This document shows positions 1 to 9,097 of a stretch of DNA of 40,604 nucleotides, piece after piece; within the stretch, counting starts at the first letter, position 1; the number at the start of each line of letters is the position of its first letter. The notes under the pieces were generated by a model. It was not told where the DNA came from. It searched no databases and worked only from the letters and a program-made list of their open reading frames with translations. The stretch is taken from NCBI GenBank assembly GCA_903880005.1, contig CAIRNV010000256.1, positions 1-40,604 of the forward strand, in the 5' to 3' direction. The translations under genes were made by a program, and so were the position numbers. This stretch comes from an uncultured Verrucomicrobiota bacterium. GTDB taxonomy: Bacteria > Verrucomicrobiota > Verrucomicrobiia > Limisphaerales > UBA9464.

Positions 1-46
1 GCCCAGTGAACGTGGAAGCGGCTGGAAGCCGCTTCCACTTTCACTT
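1..46. repeat. long imperfect hairpin at the window edge
   Basis: Perfect 12-bp stem GTGGAAGCGGCT (12-23) / AGCCGCTTCCAC (27-38) with GGA loop, extended outward by AGTGAA / TTCACT. Confidence 0.75.
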
Positions 47-60
47 GGCCCTCATGGAAG

Positions 61-119
61 GTGGCAGCAGCATCTTGCCGCTGGAGGTGATCCAGCCAGA
101 GCCGAGACGGCTCTGCCAC
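61..119. repeat. second nested hairpin
   Basis: Outer GTGGCAG (61-67) / CTGCCAC (113-119); inner CAGAGCC-gagac-GGCTCTG. Confidence 0.6.
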
Positions 120-223
120 GTTTCCGTTGGGTGAGGTCTCGGATGGATGCCACAAGGCCTCTTTGCCTTGATGGGACGGCCATTTCCTTGCCTGGAAGCC
201 CTCTTCAACTGCCGCTTTTAGGT

Positions 224-1309
224 TCAACGCCGGGCATCCCCGGCGGGCCCGACGATGACCTTCAACGACTCGGGCGTGGGCCTTGCGGCGAGTTGAATGG
301 CGGCTGCGGCGTCGCCCAGGGCAAATCGATGCGTCACGAGGGGACGGACGTCGAGCCTGCGCGAGAAGACCAGGCGAGCCACCTCGCGCTGCAAGGTGAA
401 GTCCGAGGAGTAGCTGCCCATCAATGCTTTCTCGTCCACGCAAACCCGCCCCAGGTCCACGGGCGCCGTCTTGCCCCGGAGGGTGTGCGCAAAGAGGAGC
501 GTGGGTCCGCCCCCACGCACCGCCTGCTGGGCTTGCTCGACGGCGGCGTCCGATGGCACCGCCACGACGGCGGCATCGACGCCCCGGCCTCCGGAGGCGT
601 TCCGCAGCGCATCGACCAGCCCCGCATCGGCCCCGTCCAGGGTCTTCCATGCACCCCACTTCCGGGCCAGGCGTCGCCTCGCGGGCAGAAGGTCCGTGGC
701 CACGACCCGCATCCCGCGCAACGCCAGGATCCGGGTGAACAAAAGCCCGATCGGTCCCTGCCCGGCTACTAGCACGATGTCATCCCGCAGCAATGGCAGC
801 ATCCGCACGCCCTTCAGCACGGTGTTCACCGGCTCCAACAGGGCGCCTTCCTCGAAGGTGTTGCGTGATGGGATCGGCACCACGCCGGGGAGACAGAACG
901 ACATGACGCGCACGTAATCCGCGTATCCACCGCCCGCAGGCTCGAACCCGGCGGTGATCCCGGTGCGCTTGTAGGTCTCGCATTGGGCGAACGCCCGGTG
1001 GAGGCAGTGATGGCAGCTCATGCAGGGGACGTGGTGGTGGAGGGCCACGCGTGTCCCCGTCTCCATCCCCCGCACCCGTGCCCCCACCTTCACCACCGTC
1101 CCGCTGGTCTCGTGTCCAAAGATGCGCGGCGGCGGGACCGAGCCGGTGGTGATCTTCTTGATGTCCGTCGGGCACACGCCGCATGCCGCCACGCGCACGA
1201 GGATTTCGTCGGGCCGGATGCGCGGCACCTCGACGGTCTCGATGCGGAGGTCGTGGGTGCCTCGATAGACCAGCGCCTGCATCTCGCGTGGAAGGGCATG
1301 GGTCGTCAT
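224..1309 (-). CDS. zinc-dependent alcohol dehydrogenase family protein (MDR superfamily)
   Basis: CGVCPTDIKK, GHETSGTVVKVG, structural-zinc cysteine cluster CMSCHHCLHRAFAQC, GQGPIGLLFTRIL Rossmann motif. Confidence 0.9.
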   Translation of the reverse strand: MTTHALPREMQALVYRGTHDLRIETVEVPRIRPDEILVRVAACGVCPTDIKKITTGSVPPPRIFGHETSGTVVKVGARVRGMETGTRVALHHHVPCMSCHHCLHRAFAQCETYKRTGITAGFEPAGGGYADYVRVMSFCLPGVVPIPSRNTFEEGALLEPVNTVLKGVRMLPLLRDDIVLVAGQGPIGLLFTRILALRGMRVVATDLLPARRRLARKWGAWKTLDGADAGLVDALRNASGGRGVDAAVVAVPSDAAVEQAQQAVRGGGPTLLFAHTLRGKTAPVDLGRVCVDEKALMGSYSSDFTLQREVARLVFSRRLDVRPLVTHRFALGDAAAAIQLAARPTPESLKVIVGPAGDARR

Positions 1310-1355
1310 GGGATGGAATGGCGCGAGGCGAACGGATTTCGGGCTGGCGCTTGAT

Positions 1356-3821
1356 TCAAGCGAGGATGCGCTCGCGCCGTGGGTCGTAGGGCGTGCGCAG
1401 GTGGGCCAAGGCCGGGCGGCGGACGCCGTCGGCCAGCAGTTCGTACCGCCCGGCCAGGATCCAATCCGGGGTCACGGCGGCACCCGGGTTCTTGACGTAG
1501 CCGAGCGCGACGCCGCCGCCGACGGTGTGTCCGTATGCGCCGCTGGTGGTGTATCCGCACGGGACGCCATCGCGGAAGATCACCTCGCCGCCCCACAGCG
1601 GGATGTCCGGCACGGACAGGACGAACTGGACGAGGAGCTTGCGACGGGGCTGGTCACGGGCGGCGAGCAAGGTCTCTTTGCCGAGGAACTCGTGGTCCCA
1701 GGAAACCGCGAAGCCAAGGCCTGCCTCGAACGGGGTCTCATCCGGGGAAAGCTCGGCCCCGAAGGCGCGGTATCCCTTCTCGAGCCTGAGCGAGTTGATG
1801 GCGTAGTGGCCGGCGTTGACCACGCCGAGGTCGCGCCCGGCGGCCTCCAGCGTCGCGAAGACCTGCGCGGCTTGCTCGGCCGGGACGTGGAGTTCCCATC
1901 CGAGCTCGCCGACGTAGGTGATGCGCACGGCGCGGACGGTGGCCATGCCGACGTCGAGGGACTGGAACGTGCCGAAGGGGAAGGCGGCGTTGGACAGGTC
2001 CTTCCCGGAGGCCCGGTGCAGCAAGTCGCGGGACTTGGGGCCCATGACGCCGATGACGGCGGTGGCCGCCGTGACGTCGAAGGCCTCGGCGTTGCCATGG
2101 GACAGGTGCCCACGAATCCAGGCGAGGTCCCGCGTCACCTGCGCGCTGCCGGTCACCACGAGGAACTCGTCCCGGCCGAGCCGCAGGACGGTCACGTCGG
2201 ACTCATACCCGCCGCGCTCGTTGAGCATGGGCGTATAGACGACCCGCGAGGGCTCCACGTCGATGCGTTGGGCGCAGAGATGGCCGAGCCGCAGGGCCGC
2301 CTCGGGGCCGCGCACCAAGATCTTGCCGAAGGCGGACTGGTCGAAGAGCGCGACGTGATGGCGGCACGCGTTGTGTTCGCGGGCATGGTTGGGAAACCAG
2401 TTTTGGCGTCCAAAGGAGTACGACGCCTCGGGCGTCGCCGCGCAGCCCGGGGCGTCGGTGGCGAACCAGTTGGGGCGTTCCCATCCACCCTTGGTTCCAA
2501 AGCACGCCCCGCGTGCCTCCAACATGCCGTGGAGGGCGGCGAGGCGGGCATTGCGGCCGGTGACGGGCTCGCGGTTGGGCCATGCCATCTCGTAGTGGAG
2601 GCCGAGGGACTCCGTGACGCGGTCACGGAGGAACCCGGTGGCGTTGGCCCAGGGCCCGAACCTCCGGACGTCCACGCTGGTCAGGTCGTAGGGCATCGCG
2701 CCGCCGATGATCCATTCGGCCAAGGCCTTGCCGGCGCCGCCGCCGCACGCGATCCCGGCCGAGTTGAAGCCCGCCGCCACGAACAACCCCTTCAACTCCG
2801 CCGTCTCGCCCAGCAGGAAGTTGTTGTCCGGGGTGAAGCTCTCGGGCCCGTTCACGAACCGCGAGAACCCCGCCGCGCGCAGCCCGGGGATGCGGTGCAA
2901 CCCCTCGCGCAGCGGTTGCTCGAACTTCTCCCAGTCCGGCTCCAGCAGCCCAAACGAGAAGTCGTCGGGCACGCGTCGCACGTCCCAGACCTTCGTCGTG
3001 CGCTGGAACGCCCCGAGCAACACGCCGCCGCCACCCTCCACGTCCTCGCCGCGAAAATAGATCGAGCCATCCATGTCGCGCGTGCAGGGGCTGTTGCCGT
3101 CCGCCCCCTCCAGCGCGTTGCTGACGACGTAATGGTGCTCCACGGGATGCAGCGGGACCTGCACGCCCGCCGCCAAGGCCAGTTGGCGCGTCCACATCCC
3201 GCCCGCCAGCACCACCCGCTCCGCCTCCACGTCGCCCTCGGCCGTGCGGACGCCGGTGACGCGGCCATGTTCATGGATCAAGGCCGTGACGCGCACGCCC
3301 TCCAACACCGTGGCGCCGCCCGCGCGCGCGCCCCTTGCCAACGCCAAGGGCACCTCGCCCGGCAACACCCGGCCGTCGTGCGGGATCCAGAACGCCCCGG
3401 CCAGGTCATCCACCCGGATGCACGGGAACCGGGCCTGGGCCTCGGCTGGTGAAATCTCATGGCACTCCACCCCGAGGTAGGACGCCACGCCCGTGGTGCG
3501 CCGATATTGGGTCATGCGCTCGGCGTTGCGCGCGAGCAGGAGGCTTCCCACCTGCCTCCACCCGACGTCATGCCCGGTGAGGTCCTTGAGCCGCGAGTAC
3601 AGCTCGGCCGAGTCTTGGTTGATCCGCATCATGCTGCTCGACACGCGCAACCGCCCCACCATGCCCGCCGCGTGCCAGGACGTGCCGCCGGCCAGCTTGT
3701 TCTGCTCGAGCAGCAACACGTCGTGCCAACCCTGCTGCACCAGGTGCCACGCCACCGACGTCCCCGCCACGCCCCCGCCCACGACGACGACCCGCGCCCG
3801 CACCGGTACCCTGCTGCTCAT
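1356..3821 (-). CDS. FAD-dependent oxidoreductase with C-terminal GcvT/aminomethyltransferase domain (dimethylglycine/sarcosine dehydrogenase-like)
   Basis: N-terminal VVVVGGGVAGTSVAWHL dinucleotide-binding motif, LAGGTSWHAAGMVG; C-terminal GcvT-like segments (YVGELGWELHVP, YRAFGAELSPDETPFEAGLGF). Confidence 0.9.
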   Translation of the reverse strand: MSSRVPVRARVVVVGGGVAGTSVAWHLVQQGWHDVLLLEQNKLAGGTSWHAAGMVGRLRVSSSMMRINQDSAELYSRLKDLTGHDVGWRQVGSLLLARNAERMTQYRRTTGVASYLGVECHEISPAEAQARFPCIRVDDLAGAFWIPHDGRVLPGEVPLALARGARAGGATVLEGVRVTALIHEHGRVTGVRTAEGDVEAERVVLAGGMWTRQLALAAGVQVPLHPVEHHYVVSNALEGADGNSPCTRDMDGSIYFRGEDVEGGGGVLLGAFQRTTKVWDVRRVPDDFSFGLLEPDWEKFEQPLREGLHRIPGLRAAGFSRFVNGPESFTPDNNFLLGETAELKGLFVAAGFNSAGIACGGGAGKALAEWIIGGAMPYDLTSVDVRRFGPWANATGFLRDRVTESLGLHYEMAWPNREPVTGRNARLAALHGMLEARGACFGTKGGWERPNWFATDAPGCAATPEASYSFGRQNWFPNHAREHNACRHHVALFDQSAFGKILVRGPEAALRLGHLCAQRIDVEPSRVVYTPMLNERGGYESDVTVLRLGRDEFLVVTGSAQVTRDLAWIRGHLSHGNAEAFDVTAATAVIGVMGPKSRDLLHRASGKDLSNAAFPFGTFQSLDVGMATVRAVRITYVGELGWELHVPAEQAAQVFATLEAAGRDLGVVNAGHYAINSLRLEKGYRAFGAELSPDETPFEAGLGFAVSWDHEFLGKETLLAARDQPRRKLLVQFVLSVPDIPLWGGEVIFRDGVPCGYTTSGAYGHTVGGGVALGYVKNPGAAVTPDWILAGRYELLADGVRRPALAHLRTPYDPRRERILA

Positions 3822-3830
3822 GCCCCGAGG

Positions 3831-4085
3831 CTACCGAGGCCGCCCCCGGTGGAAAGCCTTGTGCGACGCGCCCAGCAGGGCGAGCGAGGCGGCGCCGCTG
3901 ACGCCGAGGAAGGAAAGCCCGGGCCGAAAGACCGCCCTCTTTTCGGGCCCCGCGCCCGGCGCATGCTCCGACGCTGCGGCATCCTCGGTCCATTGCGATG
4001 GGCCGGTGTTCATGCCTCCGAAGAACCAGAGGCCGCCTCCCACGACGGCCACGGCGAGGGCAAGGGTGCGGAGCGTGCGACGCAT
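3831..4085 (-). CDS. small hypothetical membrane protein
   Basis: 84-aa ORF co-directional with neighbours, with hydrophobic segments (LALAVAVVGGGLWFFGG; FLGVSGAASLALLG). Confidence 0.5.
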   Translation of the reverse strand: MRRTLRTLALAVAVVGGGLWFFGGMNTGPSQWTEDAAASEHAPGAGPEKRAVFRPGLSFLGVSGAASLALLGASHKAFHRGRPR

Positions 4086-4118
4086 GGGGCTCAGGATGCT
4101 GCGCGCGCGGCACGGATG

Positions 4119-4610
4119 TCACCCATGACGTGGCACGGGGCCAACCTCGGTTTGGGAACGCCGCCTTCGCGCCCATGCCACGGCCATCGCCGCGCCGAGC
4201 GCGGCGCCGCAGGAGTCGATGGCCACGTCCGTGACCTGGCCTTGGCGCGATGGATAAAACGTTTGGTGCCATTCGTCCGTCGCCGCATAGGCGGTTGCCA
4301 CCAGCCATGCCCCCGCGAACAGCCTTCGGCCACGGTCATCCAGGCGCGTCCCAGACCCGGCCCACGCCACCAGCGCCGCCAGCACCGCGAACTCGCTCAC
4401 GTGCCCCCCCTTGCGGATCACGGTGCGGACGGTCGCGATGGATTCGTCCTGGATACCCGGCACGAGCCAGCGGAGGAAGGGGGTCAGGAAACTCGCTGTC
4501 CTGCCCGCCGACAACAGGTCGGTTGAACCGACGAAGATAAGCCCGGCCCAAAGGAGGGCCGGGATGGAGCGACGGAGGACGCGATGACTGATGCGCACGG
4601 GGCGATGCAA
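4119..4610 (-). CDS. VanZ family protein
   Basis: KGGHVSEFAVLAAL and TDEWHQTFYPSRQGQVTDVAIDSCGA VanZ-like motifs, multiple TM segments. Confidence 0.88.
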   Translation of the reverse strand: MHRPVRISHRVLRRSIPALLWAGLIFVGSTDLLSAGRTASFLTPFLRWLVPGIQDESIATVRTVIRKGGHVSEFAVLAALVAWAGSGTRLDDRGRRLFAGAWLVATAYAATDEWHQTFYPSRQGQVTDVAIDSCGAALGAAMAVAWARRRRSQTEVGPVPRHG

Positions 4611-4627
4611 GCATGGCCCATGACCTC

Positions 4628-4713
4628 GCTCAACGCTGGGAGCGCGGCCGTCCCCGGCCGCCCCTCCATGCTCCCGCCATGCAGAACCGGTCAGATCCCC
4701 GCTGCCCGCCCAA
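4628..4713 (+). repeat. dispersed GC-rich repeat R2, copy a
   Basis: GCTCAACGCTGGGAGCGCGGCCGTCCCCGGCCGCCCCTCCATGCTCCCGCC...CCCCGCTGCCCGCCCA; about 5 mismatches over ~86 nt to the reverse complement of 9013-9097; internal hairpin GCGGCCG-TCCC-CGGCCGC. Confidence 0.9.
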
Positions 4714-4811
4714 ATCCCGCCAACAACACAACTCCGGGATGCGCGGATTCTTCCCCGTCAGGGCCTCGTCCCTGGCTTCGACAACGGACGGTGCCGCGAT
4801 ACGGTGGGCCC

Positions 4812-5870
4812 GTGATTCGCAACGTGATCTTCGACTGGTCCGGGACCTTGGTGGACGACCTTCCCGCCGTGTGGCACGCGTCGAACCACATCTTCCGGAT
4901 GGCGGGCGTCCCGGAGATGACGTTGGACCGATTCCGCGCGGAGTTTGAGCTGCCGTTCCGTTCCTTCTACGAGCGCTACGTGGCGCACGTGCCGTTGCCG
5001 GAGCTGGAGCGTTGGTTTCACGAGCGGTTTGGCGAGATGCAGCACACGATCGTGGCGCTGCCGTTTGCGCGGGAGTTCCTTGGGTTTTGCCGGGAGCGGG
5101 GCTTGCGCACGTTCCTGCTCAGCGCGGTGCACCCCCGGCTCTACGAGGTGCAGCATCGGAGCACGGGCCTGGGCGAGTTCCTGGACCACCCGTACGTGGG
5201 CGTCCACGACAAGCGCGAGCGCATCCACGGCATCCTCTCCGAGCACGGGCTCCTGCCGGAGGAAACCGTCTTCATTGGCGACATGGAGCACGACGTGGAG
5301 ACCGCGCGGCATGGCGGCATCCCCAGCGTGGCCGTGCTGACGGGCTACAACCGGCTCGACCAACTGCGGCGTGCGCGGCCGGACCTCATCGTCGAGCACC
5401 TGGGCGAGCTCCGTGCGTTGCTGGACCGCAATGGCATGCGATTGCGCGCACCGGCCCCCGGGCGGCTGACGCCCATTCCCACCGTCGGGGCCTTGGTGGC
5501 GCGCGACGACGGCAAGGTGCTCCTCGTGCGAACCGCGAAGTGGTCCGGGCTCTGGGGCATCCCCGGCGGCAAGATCGAGTGGGGCGAGCCATCCGAGGAC
5601 GCCTTGCGACGCGAGCTGATGGAGGAGACGGGCCTCGCGGTTCGCGACATCCGCTTCGTGCTGGTGCAGGACGCGATTTCGCCGCCGGAGTTCTACAAGG
5701 ACGCCCATTTCCTCCTCCTCAACTACACCTGCCGCGTGGATGGGCCGTGCGCCGTGGTCCTCAACGAGGAAGCCCAGGAGCACGCATGGGTCACCCGAGC
5801 CGAGGCCATGGCCCTCCCGCTCAACACGCCCACGCGAATCCTCCTCGAGGCCACGGGGGAGGGGGCTTAG
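4812..5870 (+). CDS. HAD-family hydrolase fused to NUDIX hydrolase
   Basis: HAD motifs FDWSGTLVDD and VFIGDMEHDVETA; NUDIX box GGKIEWGEPSEDALRRELMEETGL. GTG start proposed at 4812; the ORF track extends upstream into repeat R2. Confidence 0.88.
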   Translation: MIRNVIFDWSGTLVDDLPAVWHASNHIFRMAGVPEMTLDRFRAEFELPFRSFYERYVAHVPLPELERWFHERFGEMQHTIVALPFAREFLGFCRERGLRTFLLSAVHPRLYEVQHRSTGLGEFLDHPYVGVHDKRERIHGILSEHGLLPEETVFIGDMEHDVETARHGGIPSVAVLTGYNRLDQLRRARPDLIVEHLGELRALLDRNGMRLRAPAPGRLTPIPTVGALVARDDGKVLLVRTAKWSGLWGIPGGKIEWGEPSEDALRRELMEETGLAVRDIRFVLVQDAISPPEFYKDAHFLLLNYTCRVDGPCAVVLNEEAQEHAWVTRAEAMALPLNTPTRILLEATGEGA

Positions 5871-5949
5871 CCGGGACGATTCAGTTGGGTCGGTCGTGCT
5901 TGCTCGATCTGCTGCGCAATCACTTCCCTCCCAACTGGATCATCCCGGG
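5871..5949. mobile_element. MITE/REP-like inverted-repeat element E1 (short form)
   Basis: Termini CCGGGACGATTCAGTTGGG (5871-5889) and CCCAACTGGATCATCCCGG (about 5930-5948); both arms match the reverse complement of element 40307-40469, with the middle ~84 bp absent. Confidence 0.8.
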
Positions 5950-5968
5950 TTGGCCGCAGCCGGTCCCT

Positions 5969-8023
5969 TCAAAACCGCGCGCTGAGGGCGATGCGGGCCT
6001 GGATGGGCTCCACGGGGTGGAAGTGAAAGTCGGCCGCACCGCCCGCTGGCTCCCCAGGCAGGCGCGACGTGTAGAAGTAGGTGATGTCATCCGCCCGCTG
6101 GTCCAGGAGGTTGAACACGTCGGCCACCAGCCTCCACGTGGCGTCGAATTGGTAGCCCAACTGAAGGCTGGCCAGCGCGGTGGCATGGGACCGTCGCGAG
6201 TCATCCTCCACCAACGGACGCGGGCCGAGGTATCGCAGACGCAGGCTGCCGAAGAATCCGCCAAGGCCGGGCACGTCCCGCACGGAAACCCCGGCGCTCA
6301 CCACCGCCTCCGGCGCGCCCGGGATGTGGTCGCCTTCCACTGCGTCGTCCCGGTACCGGGCATGGGTCCAGGACACATCCAGGTCCAGGGTCACGGGGCG
6401 GGCCGGGCTGTAGTAGTTGGCCCACTCCACCCCCACCCTGCGCCCCGGGCGCGTGGCCTCGGTGGTCCCGGCGTCGCCGACGAATACGAGTTCCGAGTCG
6501 CTGTCGAGCCACCACAAGGAAACCGTGCTTTGCAAGCCCCGTACCCGCGTCGTCCTCAATCCGATCTCCGCGCCGCTCGTGCGTGCCAACGGCGTGGCGG
6601 CATCCGACGCCGCCGTGACCCCTCGCGCGTCGTTGCTATGGAATCCAAGGCCCCCCGAGAGGTTGAACTCCGTCCCGTCCCAGGGCCCCACGACGATGCT
6701 TCCCTTCGGGCTGGCGATGCCGGCGTCTCGTCCCCGCGAGCGCCCGCTCCCCCGGTCCTCGACCCCAAAGTGGTACACGTCATATCGCGCACCCAGTTCC
6801 GTGCGGATCGCGTCGGACCATCGCGTCTCGTTCTTCAGGTAGGGCGACGCGCTCACCTGGCCGACGTTGTCCGCGCTCACGCCTTCCACGAACGCCCGCT
6901 TCTCCGTCTTGCTTAGCCGGACGTCCATGCGGTCGCCCCGCACCTGCAATCCCGCCTCGGTCGAGGCATCCCGCCCGGCGATCTCGTGGGCCCATGCATG
7001 ATGGCCTGCCCAGCCCCCCTGGAATCGCCGGTCGGATTGCTCGAATTGGTCGCCTCGCACCGGGTCCTCCAGGAAGTAGGTGAAGTTGGAGTACAACCCC
7101 AGGCTCGACGCCACCCCGTACACCAGCATCTCGGTGTGGCCGTGCTCGGTGTCCCGGTGCCATGCGCCGGAGCACGACAGCCGCGTGGACTCGCCGCCGT
7201 CCGTGGGGTCGATGGTGCCGAAGCGCGGCAGCGCCCCGCTCTCCACCGCGCGCCGGGGTATCTGGTCGGTCGAGCGCCATTGGCCGTGGTAGCCCATCGC
7301 GGTGACGTTCCAGCCGGAGTCGTCCGTCTGCTGGCCGTAGCGAAGGAGCAGGTTGGCCTTGTTGAAGCCCGACGCCAGGTCCCACGGGCCATCGTCATGC
7401 TGGTACTCGGCGGCGTAGAGGAGGTTGCCTTGGCCGACGACGGGGCTTCCGGCGACGAGCCCGCGTGCATGGCCGAACATGCCGGCCTCGCCGTGGACCA
7501 GGGTGCTGCGAAGGGTGGACGCATAGGTCAGCCGCGCGGCCCCCGCCGAGCTGAAGTCGCCCAGCTCCGCATGGTGGGTGCCCTTGCTGAATTGGATGCG
7601 CTCCACCAGCTCGGGAATGAGGAAGTTAACGTCGGTGTAGCCTTGGCCGTGCGCATGCGTCGGGAGGTTGACCGGCACGCCGTCCACGAACGTCGCGAAA
7701 TCGGTGCCGTGGTCGAGGTTGAAGCCGCGCAGGTAGTACTGGTTGGCCTTCCCGTTGCCGCTGTGTTGCGTGGCAATCAGCCCGGGCACCGTCTCCAGCA
7801 ACTCGCCCGGCCGAAGCAAGGGCCTCTGCTCGAAGTGATCCCGGCCCACGTAGCCGTCGCTGGCCGATCCCGCGATCCCCACCAATGAGTCGCCACGCCC
7901 CGAGATCACCATGCGCTCCAGCTTGTCCGGCTCGTGGGCCATGGCGGCGGAGCCGTGGAAGATCATGGCGTGAAGGGCCGCATTCCGGCATGTCGCGCAA
8001 AACGTGCGTCGCATGGTGTTCAT
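5969..8023 (-). CDS. TonB-dependent receptor
   Basis: Plug domain LLRPGELLETVPGLIATQHSGNGKANQYYLRGFNLDHGTDFATFVDGVPVN; C-terminal beta-barrel ending ...RIALSARF. ATG at 8023 within the longer ORF. Confidence 0.92.
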   Translation of the reverse strand: MNTMRRTFCATCRNAALHAMIFHGSAAMAHEPDKLERMVISGRGDSLVGIAGSASDGYVGRDHFEQRPLLRPGELLETVPGLIATQHSGNGKANQYYLRGFNLDHGTDFATFVDGVPVNLPTHAHGQGYTDVNFLIPELVERIQFSKGTHHAELGDFSSAGAARLTYASTLRSTLVHGEAGMFGHARGLVAGSPVVGQGNLLYAAEYQHDDGPWDLASGFNKANLLLRYGQQTDDSGWNVTAMGYHGQWRSTDQIPRRAVESGALPRFGTIDPTDGGESTRLSCSGAWHRDTEHGHTEMLVYGVASSLGLYSNFTYFLEDPVRGDQFEQSDRRFQGGWAGHHAWAHEIAGRDASTEAGLQVRGDRMDVRLSKTEKRAFVEGVSADNVGQVSASPYLKNETRWSDAIRTELGARYDVYHFGVEDRGSGRSRGRDAGIASPKGSIVVGPWDGTEFNLSGGLGFHSNDARGVTAASDAATPLARTSGAEIGLRTTRVRGLQSTVSLWWLDSDSELVFVGDAGTTEATRPGRRVGVEWANYYSPARPVTLDLDVSWTHARYRDDAVEGDHIPGAPEAVVSAGVSVRDVPGLGGFFGSLRLRYLGPRPLVEDDSRRSHATALASLQLGYQFDATWRLVADVFNLLDQRADDITYFYTSRLPGEPAGGAADFHFHPVEPIQARIALSARF

Positions 8024-8134
8024 CCGGCGCTGAGTCTCAACAGGCCCCTGCTGGGTCCAAGCAGAAATCGCGCGCCAGGCATCAGCCCAAGATTCCCGCC
8101 GGTGCCTTGCCACCCCGAGGGCGGCCGGGGAAGG

Positions 8135-9010
8135 ATGCCGGGAATGAAGGTGACCAGGACGCCCGCGGCGATGCAGCGGTGGGCGAGGCGATGGCGCATG
8201 GAGGGCCGTCGAATTGGGTTCGTTCCGACGATGGGCTACCTGCACGAGGGCCATGTCTCGTTGATGCACGAGGCCCGGCGTCGCGTGGGGCCCGACGGCG
8301 TCGTGGTGGTGAGCATCTACGTCAACCCGACGCAGTTCGCGCCCACGGAGGACCTGGGGCGTTATCCCCGGGATTGGGCGGGCGACCAGCGCCGCTGCCG
8401 CGACGCGGGCGTCGAGGTGATCTACGCGCCCACGGACGCGGCCATGTACCCGGGCAAGGCCGACGGGCGGTACAGCACCTACGTGGTGGAGGAGCGCCTG
8501 GGGCAAGGCATGGAAGGGGCCTCGCGTCCCACCCACTTCCGGGGCGTCACCACGGTGGTGGCGAAGTTGTTCAACGCGGTGCTTCCGGACGTGGCGGTGT
8601 TCGGGGCCAAGGATTGGCAACAGGCGGCCGTCGTGCGGCGCATGACGCGGGATCTCGACTTCCCGGTGCGGATCGTCGTGGCCCCCACGCGACGGGAGCC
8701 GGACGGCTTGGCCATGAGTTCCCGCAACGTGTACCTCGCCCCGGAGGAGCGTGCCCAGGCGACGGTCCTGTTTCGTTCCATCCAGCGGGCGCGTCGCCGG
8801 GTTCGCACGGCCCCTGGGCCCGTGACCGCGGGGGCGTTGAAGTCCGAGGTCGCGGCATGGGTGGCAGGCGAGCCCTTGGCGCGGCTGGACTACGTGGAGT
8901 TTTTTGACGCGGACACGTTGGAGACGCGGGATCCCGTGACGCCCGGCACCCACATGGCCCTCGCCGTCCGGTTTGGGGGCACGCGCTTGATCGACAACGG
9001 CCGCCTGTAA
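8135..9010 (+). CDS. panC: pantothenate synthetase
   Basis: FVPTMGYLHEGHVSLMHEAR, VVSIYVNPTQFAPTEDLGRYPR, VAKLFNAVLPDVAVFGAKDWQQ, EPDGLAMSSRNVYL. Confidence 0.96.
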   Translation: MPGMKVTRTPAAMQRWARRWRMEGRRIGFVPTMGYLHEGHVSLMHEARRRVGPDGVVVVSIYVNPTQFAPTEDLGRYPRDWAGDQRRCRDAGVEVIYAPTDAAMYPGKADGRYSTYVVEERLGQGMEGASRPTHFRGVTTVVAKLFNAVLPDVAVFGAKDWQQAAVVRRMTRDLDFPVRIVVAPTRREPDGLAMSSRNVYLAPEERAQATVLFRSIQRARRRVRTAPGPVTAGALKSEVAAWVAGEPLARLDYVEFFDADTLETRDPVTPGTHMALAVRFGGTRLIDNGRL

Positions 9011-9012
9011 TC

Positions 9013-9097
9013 TGGGCGGGCAGCGGGGATGTGACCGGTCCCGCAGGGCGGGAGCATGGAGGGGCGGCCGGGGACGGCCGCGCTCCCAGGGTTGAGC
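9013..9097 (-). repeat. dispersed GC-rich repeat R2, copy b (inverted relative to copy a)
   Basis: Reverse complement GCTCAACCCTGGGAGCGCGGCCGTCCCCGGCCGCCCCTCCATGCTCCCGCCCTGCGGGACCGGTCACATCCCCGCTGCCCGCCCA is nearly identical to 4628-4713; begins right after the panC stop. Confidence 0.9.

Noticed and set aside
1308-3452. 714-aa plus-strand ORF
   Set aside because: Antisense to a well-supported FAD/GcvT protein; no recognisable motifs.
5012-6916. 634-aa plus-strand ORF crossing HAD-NUDIX, E1 and the TonB gene
   Set aside because: Alternate frame of HAD-NUDIX plus antisense of the TonB receptor; no domain signal.
8024-8134. Possible cobalamin or other riboswitch in the divergent TonB/panC gap
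   Set aside because: No B12-box-like sequence or convincing conserved structure seen in only ~110 nt.
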